Notes: generated from the sequence alone by a model not told the origin. DNA of 64,000 nucleotides from GCA-2718815 sp963578105 (GCA_963578105.1 CAUZBP010000019.1:1-64000); one strand, 5' to 3'; positions 17,254 to 26,914 are shown, counted from the stretch's first letter. Numbers and translations are program-made.

Positions 17254-17273
17254 GCGTGTGCAGACGCTCTTTT
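17252..17273 (+). terminator. Probable intrinsic terminator at the end of the tatD-like gene
   Basis: Perfect 6-bp stem GAGCGT/ACGCTC with a 6-nt loop (GTGCAG), followed at once by TTTT (17270-17273). The stem begins inside the TGA stop codon. It lies in the short space between two convergent genes, where a terminator is expected. The stem is short, so strength is uncertain. Confidence 0.5.
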
Positions 17274-17366
17274 GAAAACAATCGTTCCCTGGCAGTCAAA
17301 CGGTGGCCGGAGGTGATGAGTGTAGTGCCAACAGCCTGCCACGGGACACGAATCAGCCACTTTCAA

Positions 17367-18509
17367 TTAACTGGAAATGGCCTTCACCGGGCTGATCCGT
17401 GAATCGGCCGACAGCTGACGAACGATTTCAGCCGTGCTTCCAGTTTCCGCCAAAATCTGGCGTTGTCGCTCAGCCCAACTGGAATGATCGGCAATCCGCT
17501 GGTTGTCTTCTAGATATTCCAGGCAACCTAGCTCCTGAGCGACTGGCTGAAGACGTGCAATCAGTCCCCCTATAATTTGGCTCACGGTTTGCACTTCGTG
17601 AGTGTACGAGTTGACCAGGTGCGCTTGGTTTCCGAACCGGCTGGCTCGCCATTTGTTCTGCCGAACCATCATGGGATGACAGTCATGCTGGTAGGCTCCA
17701 CCGTCGATTTCATCCGAAAGGAATTTAACCAAGCATTGAATGAGTGCTGCAATGGCCAGTACATCGGAAAGATTTCCGGGCATGTCACAGACGCGAACTT
17801 CGACGGTTCCAAAATTGTGATGAGGTCGAATGTCCCACCAGATCTCACGAATGGTGTTAAGAAATCCAGTGTCGACCATGTGGTTCACAAGCCATACGTA
17901 TTCACTCCAGTTCCGCATCAGTGTAGGCAGGCCGGCTGTTGGCAAACCTTCCATGATCTTCGAGCGATGTGATTGGAGTCCCGTGTTCCGGTTTTCCCAA
18001 TAAGGGCTACTGCAGCTCAGAGCCAACAATGTAGGCAAATGTTGCATCATACGGTCGCAAATCATAACGGCTTTGTCACCAGAATCGACACCCACATGCA
18101 CGTGCAGTCCGAAAGTGACCAATCGCCGGGCCATTTCCTGCAGAAGCGAGACCAGGTTCAAGTAGCGTTCATTGGGAGTTACCTTTTGCTCACTCCAAAG
18201 TGAAAACGGGTGGGTGGCCCCCCACCACAGCCGCAATCCCAACGGATCAATGCTCTCCTCCAGACGCACGAGTTTGCCATGTAGATCCCGTCTTGCATCG
18301 TCAATTGTTTCACAAATGCCTGTGTTGATTTCAATGCAACATTGCATGAGTTCAGGTTTGTAGATCGCATCGGCAGTTCCATCGCTCAACACCGTCAGGA
18401 CCTGTTCAATCGAACTGGTGAGAGCCATGCTTTGGCCGTCAACAAGACCAAGCTCTAGCTCGATACCCAAAGTGGGTTGCTGATTAAAGTTGAAATTGAG
18501 CTTCCCCAT
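17367..18509 (-). CDS. YbdK-type carboxylate-amine ligase (glutamate-cysteine ligase family 2)
   Basis: 380 residues from ATG 18509; GGGAGG sits 8 nt upstream and a GTG immediately precedes the ATG. Opens with the GCS2 signature PTLGIELELGLVDGQS and has QCCIEINTGICETIDDA, GLHVHVGVDSGDKAV and HNFGTVEVRVCDMPG, which supply the Mg-ATP and glutamate site of the family. E. coli YbdK has weak gamma-glutamylcysteine ligase activity; the physiological reaction here is not known. It follows serS on the same strand by about 150 bp. Confidence 0.88.
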   Translation of the reverse strand: MGKLNFNFNQQPTLGIELELGLVDGQSMALTSSIEQVLTVLSDGTADAIYKPELMQCCIEINTGICETIDDARRDLHGKLVRLEESIDPLGLRLWWGATHPFSLWSEQKVTPNERYLNLVSLLQEMARRLVTFGLHVHVGVDSGDKAVMICDRMMQHLPTLLALSCSSPYWENRNTGLQSHRSKIMEGLPTAGLPTLMRNWSEYVWLVNHMVDTGFLNTIREIWWDIRPHHNFGTVEVRVCDMPGNLSDVLAIAALIQCLVKFLSDEIDGGAYQHDCHPMMVRQNKWRASRFGNQAHLVNSYTHEVQTVSQIIGGLIARLQPVAQELGCLEYLEDNQRIADHSSWAERQRQILAETGSTAEIVRQLSADSRISPVKAISS

Positions 18510-18658
18510 CACAAAACCTCCCTCATGGGAACCTGCCGACTCACTTCTTTCAGCGTAGCATATTTTGCCGCAAGGCTAGCCTCCGAATGGCCGTCAGACT
18601 TGGCGTGAACAACGGTTGCTGCGAACTCCAACGCTCCGCCCGGCAACCGCTCTCTTCA

Positions 18659-19945
18659 TCACGATTTCGCGACAATCCGGTCTTTACCCATGTAAGACCG
18701 CAGCGCCTTTGGAAGAAGTACACTACCATCTTCCTGCTGATGGTTCTCCAAAACTGCAATGATCGCACGGCTGATCGCCACGGCTGTACCGTTGAGGGTA
18801 TGAACGAAATTTGTCCCTTTTTCACCCTTGGTTTTGTAGCGTACTCCTAAACGGCGGGATTGATAGTCAGTGCAGTTGGAAGTACTCGTGACTTCGGCGT
18901 ACTCTCCGCCATCTCCTCGGCCGGGCATCCATGCCTCAAGGTCAAATTTACGATAGGCAGGACCACCCAGATCACCCGTGGCTGTATCGACCACTCGATA
19001 AGGAATTTCCAATTCGTCAAACAAACGACACTCAAGATCACGTAAACGGCCGAGCATGGCATCGCTCTGATCCGGCAACGTAAAGGCAAACATTTCCACC
19101 TTGGTAAATTGATGAACGCGAAACAACCCCCGCGTGGCTCGTCCGTGGGCACCCGCCTCAGTCCGATAACAATGGCTCATTCCAGCAAATCGCAATGGCA
19201 GATCTTCGGCATCCAATGTTTGACCCGATAGCAACCCGCCCAAGGTAATTTCTGCCGTAGCGATCAGACTCAAATCGCTGTTTTCGACGCTGTAAATTTG
19301 TGTTTCAGGCCCACGAGGAATAAATCCAACTCCTTCCAGTATTTCATTTCGCGCAAGGTCGGGAGTGATGGTGGGCGTAAACCCCTCGGCAATCAGCAGA
19401 TCAAGTGCGTAGCGCTGAAGTGACAGGTCCAGTAGAACAGCATCATTCTTTAAAAAATAGAAGCCATGCCCGGTAATCTTCGCCGCGCTTTCAAAATCAA
19501 ACAGGTCGAGTCGTTGGCCCAGTTCAACATGGTCAAGTGGCTTGAAACCAAACTGGCAAGGAGCATGTTGCCCCTTGCTGATCTCAAGATTGGCTTTGTC
19601 GTCTTTCCCAATAGGGGCGTCAGGATGGGACAAATTCGGAATCAATCGTTGAATGCCATATGCTTCGGCATCTAATACATCGCATGCAGCTTGTGCCAAA
19701 TCCTTCCGCTCCCGTAATCGCCGACCCTCTTCGATGATGGCTTCCCGCTGTTCAGAATCCGCCGCCTGTTTGATGCGCTTGTTATTAGCATTTGCCTGAG
19801 TGTTAAGTTCCTGCACTTCATTTTGTTGAGCACGCCGATCCACCTCGATTTGCACCAGACGATCCACGTCGACTTGGACACCACGATGGATACAATTTTG
19901 CTGTACTGTGCCAGCATTTTCAGTGATAAATTTTCGATCAAGCAT
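18659..19945 (-). CDS. serS: Seryl-tRNA synthetase
   Basis: 428 residues from ATG 19945 (a GTG lies directly before it). N-terminal coiled-coil arm (about residues 30-100) that grips the long variable arm of tRNA-Ser, then the class II core: HCYRTEAGAHGRATRGLFRVHQFTKVE (motif 2 region), EVTSTSNCTDYQSRRLGVRYK, and the motif 3 segment TLNGTAVAISRAIIAVLENHQ. Full family length; catalyses serylation of tRNA-Ser and tRNA-Sec. Confidence 0.97.
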   Translation of the reverse strand: MLDRKFITENAGTVQQNCIHRGVQVDVDRLVQIEVDRRAQQNEVQELNTQANANNKRIKQAADSEQREAIIEEGRRLRERKDLAQAACDVLDAEAYGIQRLIPNLSHPDAPIGKDDKANLEISKGQHAPCQFGFKPLDHVELGQRLDLFDFESAAKITGHGFYFLKNDAVLLDLSLQRYALDLLIAEGFTPTITPDLARNEILEGVGFIPRGPETQIYSVENSDLSLIATAEITLGGLLSGQTLDAEDLPLRFAGMSHCYRTEAGAHGRATRGLFRVHQFTKVEMFAFTLPDQSDAMLGRLRDLECRLFDELEIPYRVVDTATGDLGGPAYRKFDLEAWMPGRGDGGEYAEVTSTSNCTDYQSRRLGVRYKTKGEKGTNFVHTLNGTAVAISRAIIAVLENHQQEDGSVLLPKALRSYMGKDRIVAKS

Positions 19946-20081
19946 CACTAACCGTCATTTTATAAGAGGGAATTTAACCAAGGAACATGAATTCAAAACA
20001 CAACCCGACTGAAGGAATTCAGCAAATCCAATTTGTGGCACACGTTCGGCCCGATACTGCCTGCAATGGTTGTCATCAGCT

Positions 20082-21467
20082 TCAGGCCCCTATTTCAATT
20101 TTGCTCAGCTCTTGCCACAGATAGGCACTCGCCTTGATTCCTCGATGGAAGTCGGTCAGGGAAAACTTTTCGTTGGGGCCATGCGTGTTGTCGTCATCAA
20201 GTCCCCATCCAAGAAGTAAGGTGTCGATGCCCAATGTTTCACGAAAGGTCGTCACGATAGGGATGGATCCACCTTCTCGAATAAATACCGGAGGTCTGCC
20301 GAAACCACATTCAATTGCCTTGGCTGCTGCCGCCACATAGGGACTGTCTAACGGAACCACGATTCCTGGAGCACCATGTAGGTCGATCAACTCCAATCGG
20401 ATCCCGGGTGGGCAAAGTTCGGTAAGCCGCGATTCCAGTGCAGCTCCAATTTTCTTGGGGTCCTGGTCAGGAACCAAACGAAAGCTGAACTTGACAGTCG
20501 CCCTGGCCGGAATCACAGTCTTGGCACCTTCACCCTGATAGCCGCTCCACAGTCCGTTGATGTCGAATGTCGGACGAGCCCAGCGGTGTTCCAAGGTCGA
20601 GAACCCACGCTCGCCGTGAAGTCGATCGATCCCCAAACGTTCCGCAAACGCAGCCTCATCAAAGGGCAACCCGTCGAATTGCTCCCTCTCAGAATCCGAC
20701 AAGGGAATCACATCCTCGTAGAAACCGGGGATCAGAATCTTGCCGTCCTCATCCATCAAACCGCTCAGCATCATGCACATCGCATTAGCCGGATTGGTGA
20801 GGCAACCACCAAACGTGCCGGAATGCAAATCTTGCTGGGGTCCGGTAAGCCGGAGCTCGAAGTAAGCGATTCCACGCAGGCCATAGGTAATCGCAGGTTT
20901 GCCACGTGCAAACTGACATGTGTCGCTCACAACGGCAACATCCGACTTCAGCTTTTGTGGATGTTCAGCCAGAAACTTTTGTAAACTGGTGCTTCCGATC
21001 TCCTCTTCACCTTCAATCACATACTTCAAATTGAGCGGCAATGAGCCTGCTGTTTGCACCCAGGCCTGGGCACTTTTTACATGAGTCAACATTTGCCCTT
21101 TATCATCCGTAGCTCCACGAGCATAGATATTTCCGTCACGTTGTGTTGGCTCAAAAGGTGGTGTGACCCACTCTTCAAGAGGATCGGGGGGTTGAACATC
21201 GTAGTGTCCGTAAATCAAAACGGTAGGGGCATTCTCGACCTGAGGTGATTCAGCATAAACAATCGGATGGCCGGAACCTTCGATCGTTTCGGTTTCGAAA
21301 CCCAGTAAACGGAACTGATTTGCCACCCATTTGGCTGCCAATAGCACGTCATCACGGTATTGCGTGTCGGCGCTGATGCTTGAAATCCGGAGCAATTCGC
21401 ATAGATCCGCTTCAAAACGTTCGCGGTTTTCTCGAAGATAATCGTCTAATTCAGTCATGGAATGCAT
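20082..21467 (-). CDS. M20 family dipeptidase/metallopeptidase
   Basis: 461 residues from ATG 21467, preceded by AAAGGGA; a second Met three codons on is also possible. Metal ligands and catalytic residues are in VLIYGHYDVQPPDPLEEW, ARGATDDKGQ and YVIEGEEEIGS, with a late SIPIVTTF and NTHGPNEKF (last His ligand). The layout matches the peptidase V/carnosinase-like M20A group: a catalytic domain split by a dimerisation lid. No signal peptide, so cytoplasmic peptide or N-acyl amino acid hydrolysis is expected. It is divergent from clpS. Confidence 0.9.
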   Translation of the reverse strand: MHSMTELDDYLRENRERFEADLCELLRISSISADTQYRDDVLLAAKWVANQFRLLGFETETIEGSGHPIVYAESPQVENAPTVLIYGHYDVQPPDPLEEWVTPPFEPTQRDGNIYARGATDDKGQMLTHVKSAQAWVQTAGSLPLNLKYVIEGEEEIGSTSLQKFLAEHPQKLKSDVAVVSDTCQFARGKPAITYGLRGIAYFELRLTGPQQDLHSGTFGGCLTNPANAMCMMLSGLMDEDGKILIPGFYEDVIPLSDSEREQFDGLPFDEAAFAERLGIDRLHGERGFSTLEHRWARPTFDINGLWSGYQGEGAKTVIPARATVKFSFRLVPDQDPKKIGAALESRLTELCPPGIRLELIDLHGAPGIVVPLDSPYVAAAAKAIECGFGRPPVFIREGGSIPIVTTFRETLGIDTLLLGWGLDDDNTHGPNEKFSLTDFHRGIKASAYLWQELSKIEIGA

Positions 21468-21478
21468 GCGTGAATCCC

Positions 21479-21508
21479 TTTCCAACGGCGGTGGCCTTAC
21501 AATATAAT
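21479..21508 (+). promoter_or_regulatory. Candidate sigma70-type promoter for clpS
   Basis: TATAAT at 21503-21508 with TTTCCA (21479-21484) 18 bp before it as a weak -35. It lies in the 78-bp space between the divergent peptidase and clpS genes and would give a leader of about 30 nt. The -10 is a perfect consensus; the -35 matches poorly. Confidence 0.4.
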
Positions 21509-21545
21509 GATTGCCGTATGGCAGATCTAGGTGGAGGAACATCAG

Positions 21546-21911
21546 ATGGATCAGTGTAAAGCTACGGTCGTCCCGGATGCTGATACCGTGACACCGGAGC
21601 GTGGCAAACGGACTCATCCTGGCAAACCCCGCAGGCAACCCCGCTATAATGTGTTACTCTGGAACGACGACGATCACACTTATGAATATGTAATTTGTAT
21701 GCTGCAAAAGCTGTTCGGTTATCCCCGGGAAAGGGGAAAACAGATGGCCAGCGAGGTAGATCGTTCCGGAAGGGTCGTTCTGTTGACAACAACTCGGGAA
21801 CATGCGGAACTGAAACGTGAGCAGATTCATGCATACGGCAAAGATTCCATGGTGCGACGCTGTGCCGGGTCGATGAGTTCAACGATCGAAGCTCTAACAG
21901 ATTCTTCGTGA
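21546..21911 (+). CDS. clpS: ATP-dependent Clp protease adaptor ClpS
   Basis: 121 residues from ATG 21546; GGAGG at 21533-21537 with 8-nt spacing decides this start over upstream codons. The core YNVLLWNDDDHTYEYVICML contains the N-degron pocket residues (Asn-Asp-Asp and the Met/Leu helix), and a later segment HAELKREQIHAYGKD corresponds to the EQAE-type region that ends the fold. ClpS hands N-end-rule substrates to ClpA or ClpC. No clpA neighbour is present in the window. The N-terminal arm is basic and longer than the minimum. Confidence 0.88.
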   Translation: MDQCKATVVPDADTVTPERGKRTHPGKPRRQPRYNVLLWNDDDHTYEYVICMLQKLFGYPRERGKQMASEVDRSGRVVLLTTTREHAELKREQIHAYGKDSMVRRCAGSMSSTIEALTDSS

Positions 21912-21994
21912 TTGGTTTTCCAGAAAATGCCTCCTTGCCGATCGGCTGAATTGTCCAACCCCACCCAATCCGAACAGTCGAAGATCTGATCCTT

Positions 21995-23275
21995 ATGTCG
22001 GGCGCCACACTGAGAACCGCAACCCTGGGTTGTAAGGTCAACCAGTACGAAACGGAATTCGTGCGGGAAGTGCTACTTGATCACGGATTCCAGGAACCTG
22101 AGACAGACGAACCTGCCGACCTATGTGTCGTCAATACCTGCACAGTGACCAACGAAGGGGATGCCAAAAGTCGTCAACTGATCCGGCGACTGGGCAGGGA
22201 AAACCCCGATGCGAGAATCATTGTCATGGGGTGCTATGCGACCCGAGCTCCAGAGGAAGTCCGTAGCCTGCCCAACGTGGCGGAGGTAGTCACCGACAAA
22301 CGAGAAATCCCGGATCTGTTGGGGCGATTTGGGGTGATCGATATTCCTACAGGAATTTCTCGCTTTGGTAATCGACACCGGGCGTATGTCAAAGTCCAGG
22401 ACGGTTGTCTTTTAAGGTGTAGCTATTGCATCATTCCCCAGGTACGGCCTCAGCTAACCAGCCGACCTGTCACTCACATCCTCGAAGAAGTGCAGCGGCT
22501 GGTATCCAACGGCTATCGCGAAATCGTTTTGACGGGCATCCATCTTGGACATTACGGTGTCGACTGGAACGTCAACCAACCCAAATCAGCCTGGATGCGT
22601 CTTGCCGATTTAGTGCGCCGCCTGGCAGAATTACCCGGAAACTTCCGACTACGCTTGTCCAGCATCGAAGCCACGGAAGTCACGCACGAGCTGATCAAAG
22701 TGTTGGCCGAATATTCCGAAAAAATCTGTCCCCACTTGCATATTTGTTTGCAGAGCGGCTCCAATTCTGTTTTGCGACGAATGCGACGTCGATGGTGTAC
22801 CAAACGGCTGACCGACCGTTGCGAGCTGGTCAAGCAAACGCTCGAGCTACCAGCCATAACGACAGATGTTATCGTTGGCTTTCCCGGAGAATCTGAGAGT
22901 GAGTTCCAGGAAACGTGTGACACGGTCCGGCGAATCGGGTTCTCCAAAATCCATGTTTTTCCGTTCAGTCCACGTCGAACAACACCAGCTGCCGAGATGG
23001 ATGACCAAGTTCCGCCGCAAATCAAAGCCGAACGTGGCCGCAGGCTTCGGCAAATTGAGTCGGAATTGCGGAGCCAGTATTTCCACAGGCTGATCGGCAG
23101 GAGACTTCAGGTTCTCGTAGAGTCCGCCGATGATCAACAGCAAAACCGATTCTTGGGAACCTCTTGCCGATACGCACCGGTACAGGTCACTGCAAGCAGT
23201 CTCGTTGCCGGTGCATTCGTCGACGTCATTGCCAGCACCGCGGATGAAACAGGGATTGTGGGTAGCGTTCCGTGA
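21995..23275 (+). CDS. mtaB: tRNA (N6-threonylcarbamoyl-adenosine37-C2)-methylthiotransferase MtaB
   Basis: 426 residues. The N-terminal UPF0004 domain begins RTATLGCKVNQYETE with further cluster Cys in VVNTCTVTNEGD and VMGCYATRAP. The radical-SAM CxxxCxxC is in DGCLLRCSYCIIP, and the expected RPQLTSRP and ILTGIHLG-like segments follow. A C-terminal TRAM-like part is present (LIGRRLQVLVESAD). LGCKVNQ and the overall order fit MtaB (t6A to ms2t6A) better than MiaB or RimO. Two [4Fe-4S] clusters are expected. Confidence 0.92.
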   Translation: MSGATLRTATLGCKVNQYETEFVREVLLDHGFQEPETDEPADLCVVNTCTVTNEGDAKSRQLIRRLGRENPDARIIVMGCYATRAPEEVRSLPNVAEVVTDKREIPDLLGRFGVIDIPTGISRFGNRHRAYVKVQDGCLLRCSYCIIPQVRPQLTSRPVTHILEEVQRLVSNGYREIVLTGIHLGHYGVDWNVNQPKSAWMRLADLVRRLAELPGNFRLRLSSIEATEVTHELIKVLAEYSEKICPHLHICLQSGSNSVLRRMRRRWCTKRLTDRCELVKQTLELPAITTDVIVGFPGESESEFQETCDTVRRIGFSKIHVFPFSPRRTTPAAEMDDQVPPQIKAERGRRLRQIESELRSQYFHRLIGRRLQVLVESADDQQQNRFLGTSCRYAPVQVTASSLVAGAFVDVIASTADETGIVGSVP

Positions 23276-23465
23276 TTTCTTCTTCGTCCTAACGTGCTAC
23301 TCTGTGTTCGTTGACACATGCCGCCTCACGGGATGCTATAAATCGATCTAGGAGATGGGCGACGGACTTGCTAGACTCCGCACCTCTTGTCTGCCGTGTC
23401 TCGCTCCTTGGGGCACCTTGATCAGGCTTTTCCTTCTCGTTGTTCAAATCAGGTCAAGTCGCTCT

Positions 23466-24578
23466 ATGTTCCAACCATTTTCTCGGTTTGTTTTGGTGGT
23501 CCTTTTAACGATTGCAGGACTTGCCATTTCAACCGTACATGCTTCCCCCTTTGGTTCCTGGAATCCCTTCAAAGAAAAGGTCTCGGCAGATCCCGAACAG
23601 TCATATTTACTCACCGAGGCCAACGGGCCTTGGACAATTCTGGCCACAACGTTTGTCGGCGACGGGGCAGAAGAAGAAGCGCACGCACTCGTGATCGATT
23701 TGAGAACAAACCTGAATCTAACTGCTTATCTCCATAAAAAGCGATTCGACTATTCAAAACCGTTGGTAGGTAAAGGCGTGAATCGCTTCAACGAATCGCC
23801 CAAAATGCGCTATCGGAAAAACATTGCCTTTGATGAGTGGGCAGTGCTTGCAGGGGACTTTGAATCTATCGAGTTACCCGTGGTGAAACGAACACTGAAA
23901 AAAATCAAGTATGTGCAACTGGATAGTTTGCGCCGACCGAAAACGCAGCAGTTCAGAGGACTGCGAGACTGGCAACGCCAGTTAAATCGGAATCCCGCCA
24001 AACGTGGCAAAGGTCCTATGGGAAACGCGTTCGTAACCCGTAACCCACTTCTTCCGGAAGAATATTTTGCTCCCAGCGGAATGGACAAGTTTGTTTACGA
24101 CTTGAACAAAGATCTGGAGTACTCGTTGCTTGAATGCCCGAGAAAATATACCGTCCGCGTTGCGACTTTCCGCGGAAACATCATCATCGATCAGAAGACT
24201 ATTCGAGACATCTCGAACGGCGCGGAGATGAAAAGTCGCCTGGCACTTGCAGCAGAGAAAACCGATACACTTACCAAAACTCTACGCAAGCAGGGAGTCG
24301 AAGCATATCAGTTTCATGAACGCGACGTAAGTATTGTCACGGTGGGAAGTTTTGATTCAGTCGGGACCCCGGCACAAAATGGAAAGGTCCTCTACCACCA
24401 AGGCATCATACAACTTATCCAGCAGTACGGACCAAAACCGGTGAACGTCACGGGCTCCTCCGGTCTGCAACCCAGGATGATGGCGGGTATTATCTTCGAC
24501 ATGCAACCAACTGCTGTCCGGGTCCCAAAATACTCAGTGAGCCATGATTACGCGCAAGCCGGCAAATGGTTTCGTTAG
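23466..24578 (+). CDS. Secreted protein of unknown function with two SPOR-like halves
   Basis: 370 residues from ATG 23466, chosen because it opens directly into a signal peptide (FVLVVLLTIAGLAISTVHA). The mature part begins near residue 28. Two separate segments look like SPOR-type beta-alpha-beta units: GPWTILATTFVGDGAEEEAHALV (about 55-105) and YTVRVATFRG with KTLRKQGVEAYQFHERDVSIVTVGSF (about 225-300). SPOR domains bind denuded peptidoglycan at division sites; the match here is a visual inference from pattern, not a firm family call. Between them is a basic linker. No operon partner is obvious; mtaB ends 190 bp upstream. Confidence 0.6.
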   Translation: MFQPFSRFVLVVLLTIAGLAISTVHASPFGSWNPFKEKVSADPEQSYLLTEANGPWTILATTFVGDGAEEEAHALVIDLRTNLNLTAYLHKKRFDYSKPLVGKGVNRFNESPKMRYRKNIAFDEWAVLAGDFESIELPVVKRTLKKIKYVQLDSLRRPKTQQFRGLRDWQRQLNRNPAKRGKGPMGNAFVTRNPLLPEEYFAPSGMDKFVYDLNKDLEYSLLECPRKYTVRVATFRGNIIIDQKTIRDISNGAEMKSRLALAAEKTDTLTKTLRKQGVEAYQFHERDVSIVTVGSFDSVGTPAQNGKVLYHQGIIQLIQQYGPKPVNVTGSSGLQPRMMAGIIFDMQPTAVRVPKYSVSHDYAQAGKWFR

Positions 24579-24945
24579 TCCCGCTCCGTTGACTCCAAAT
24601 CGCTTTTGGTCTTATAAAGGACCACGTTCTCGAGAACTGTTCGGATCAACATTTGAAGGACCTTCAAAGGCCCAGTTCTCGCGGCTACCTCGGAATGCTG
24701 GCGAGTCTCAGTTGACCTGAGTGGGTCGCCCAGAGCAGGACAAACGTTTCCAAATCTTTGACGTTTTCGGCCTGACTTCACCACCAGATCTTCGCCACGG
24801 CTTGGCTCTGCTACGAACCAGATCGTCACCGGGTGATCAAAGCCGGATCCGGGACTCTCTGGGCGATTCCACTTCCCTTTTTTCAGCAGAGTTTTCCTTT
24901 TGGGACGCTGGTCCGCATCCTTCCAACGCGATAGATTGGGAAAGT
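24579..24945. other. Intergenic region upstream of rdgB
   Basis: 367 bp. The rdgB frame is open upstream to about 24721 but the extra N-terminus is Arg/Pro/Ser rich and unlike the family, so I treat it as leader. It contains a GGACC/GGCCC-rich stretch repeating AAGGACCTTCAAAGG-like words around 24615-24670. No gene is supported. Confidence 0.5.
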
Positions 24946-25569
24946 ATGTCCTCTGTTCGCCTGCTTGTACTGGGAACGCGAAACCGAAAAAAGGGTCAGG
25001 AGTTGGGCCAGCTTCTGGCACCGAGCGGTTTCCAGCTGCGCACGCTTGCCGATTTCGATAACTCCATCGAAGTCGTCGAAGACGGTGACTCGTTCGCGGC
25101 CAATGCAGAACGAAAGGCAACACTACAGGCGTTGCATTTAAGACACTGGGTGCTGGGTGAAGACAGTGGCCTTTGTGTGGAAGCGTTGCAAGGGGCCCCC
25201 GGAATTTTTTCAGCCCGTTACTCAGGGCCCGCTGCCACTGACGAAAAAAACAATCAACGTCTTATTGACGAATTGGCGGACATTCCTCTGGAACGTCGCA
25301 ACGCACATTACGTCTGTCACATGGCGGTGGCGGATCCGCAAGGAACGATTCAAGCCAATGCAGAAGCTCGATGTTATGGAAGGATCCAACTTCGCCCGGC
25401 AGGAACAGGGGGTTTCGGTTACGATCCATTGTTCCAAGTCCTCGAATATCACCGTACATTCGGTCAGCTCGGGGGAGCGGTCAAAGCGGCCCTCAGTCAC
25501 CGGGCTCGTGCCTTCCGGCAACTGTTACCACAACTGCTCCGATTAGTTAGAAAGGGGAATTGGCAGTGA
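24946..25569 (+). CDS. rdgB: RdgB/HAM1 non-canonical purine NTP pyrophosphatase
   Basis: 207 residues from ATG 24946, where the family signature begins: VLGTRNRKKGQEL (substrate loop), then EDGDSFAANAERKA, GEDSGLCVEALQGAPGIFSARYSG and GTGGFGYDPLF. It hydrolyses dITP, XTP and similar nucleotides to monophosphates and so keeps them out of DNA. Its TGA overlaps the GTG start of the following M20 amidohydrolase (GTGA), which implies co-translation. Confidence 0.95.
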   Translation: MSSVRLLVLGTRNRKKGQELGQLLAPSGFQLRTLADFDNSIEVVEDGDSFAANAERKATLQALHLRHWVLGEDSGLCVEALQGAPGIFSARYSGPAATDEKNNQRLIDELADIPLERRNAHYVCHMAVADPQGTIQANAEARCYGRIQLRPAGTGGFGYDPLFQVLEYHRTFGQLGGAVKAALSHRARAFRQLLPQLLRLVRKGNWQ

Positions 25570-26885
25570 AACTACGCCATCCATCGACGAGTCTCAGTAT
25601 GGTCGTTTTTCTACTCTGCGCTGTGTCGATTGACACCTCGATAACATCCGCCGAGACACCTGGTGACTGGGTGCATGGCAATTTGCAAGACGTCGTTGAT
25701 TTATACCGTCATTTTCACGCGCATCCTGAACTTTCCTTCCAGGAAGAACAGACGGCGGCACGTTTAGCTCAGGAATTGAGAACCTTGGGAGCGGAAGTTG
25801 CAACGGGTATCGGTGGACACGGTGTTGCGGCTTTTATTCGCAACGGTGAAGGTCCGACCGTCATGGTGCGTAGTGACCTGGACGCTTTGCCCGTAACGGA
25901 AAAAACAGGATTGGTTTATAGCTCGCAGGTTCGCGTGAAAAACGAGAAAGGCGTGGAAGTTGGTGTCATGCACGCCTGTGGGCATGATGTACACATCACA
26001 AATTTAATCGCTGTGGCACGATATCTTTCGAAAAACAAAGACCTGTGGAAAGGTACATTGATGCTGATCGGCCAACCTGCCGAAGAGCGTGGTGCCGGTG
26101 CCATCGCGATGTTGCAGGACGGTTTGTTCGAGCGATTTCCGCAACCGGACTACGCACTGGCACTGCATGTTGATGCAACCCTTGCGGCGGGCAAGGTAGG
26201 ATTTCGGACGGGTTACTCATTGGCTAACGTAGACAGTGTGGACATCACGGTAAAAGGGCAAGGAGGTCATGGAGCCTATCCACAGACGACAATCGATCCA
26301 ATCGTACAGGCGGCTGATCTTGTGATGTCACTTCAGACGATCGTCAGTCGCGAGGTCAAGCCCCTGGAACCTTGCGTGGTGACTGTGGGCTCCATTCATG
26401 GAGGTACGAAACACAACATCATCGGAGACGCCTGCCATCTGCAACTTACAGTCCGTAGCTACACGGATGATGTTCGCCAACAGCTTCTCGACGCCATCCA
26501 GAAGCGGGCTCGGGGAATCGCAACGGCTTATGGAGCTCCGGAACCAGTCGTGACAATTTCCGAAGGTACACCGTCACTGTGGAACGATCCCCAGTTGGGA
26601 AATCGGATGAGCCAGGTATTTCGGCGGGTTCTCGGTAAAGAACATGTGACGGAAGCCGAGCAATCCATGGGTGGAGAGGATTTCAGTCAATACGGTAGGG
26701 CGGGTGTTCCCATCATGATGTTTCGCTTAGGTGCGGTGGATGCAAGTCGATTGAAACGTTATCAACAATTAGGACAAAATCCCCCATCCCTGCATTCGCC
26801 AAACTTTTATCCGGACGCCGGAGAGACTCTAACCACCGGTATCGTCGTGATGTCCAACGCCCTGTTGGAGCTGTTGAAACCTTAA
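25566..26885 (+). CDS. Exported M20D amidohydrolase (hippurate/IAA-amino-acid hydrolase type)
   Basis: 439 residues from GTG 25566 in a 4-base overlap with rdgB. A Sec signal peptide (SLSMVVFLLCAVSIDTSITSA) precedes FHAHPELSFQEEQTA, MVRSDLDALPVTE, HACGHDVHITNL, GQPAEERGAGA and GGEDFSQYG, the five landmark blocks of M20D enzymes with the Cys/His/Glu metal ligands. Expected to cleave N-acyl amino acids or amides outside the cytoplasm. The pairing with a cytoplasmic house-cleaning enzyme is probably a matter of operon convenience. Confidence 0.92.
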   Translation: MKLRHPSTSLSMVVFLLCAVSIDTSITSAETPGDWVHGNLQDVVDLYRHFHAHPELSFQEEQTAARLAQELRTLGAEVATGIGGHGVAAFIRNGEGPTVMVRSDLDALPVTEKTGLVYSSQVRVKNEKGVEVGVMHACGHDVHITNLIAVARYLSKNKDLWKGTLMLIGQPAEERGAGAIAMLQDGLFERFPQPDYALALHVDATLAAGKVGFRTGYSLANVDSVDITVKGQGGHGAYPQTTIDPIVQAADLVMSLQTIVSREVKPLEPCVVTVGSIHGGTKHNIIGDACHLQLTVRSYTDDVRQQLLDAIQKRARGIATAYGAPEPVVTISEGTPSLWNDPQLGNRMSQVFRRVLGKEHVTEAEQSMGGEDFSQYGRAGVPIMMFRLGAVDASRLKRYQQLGQNPPSLHSPNFYPDAGETLTTGIVVMSNALLELLKP

Positions 26886-26914
26886 ACATTCCCCTATCAC
26901 CGGATAAAGATGCA

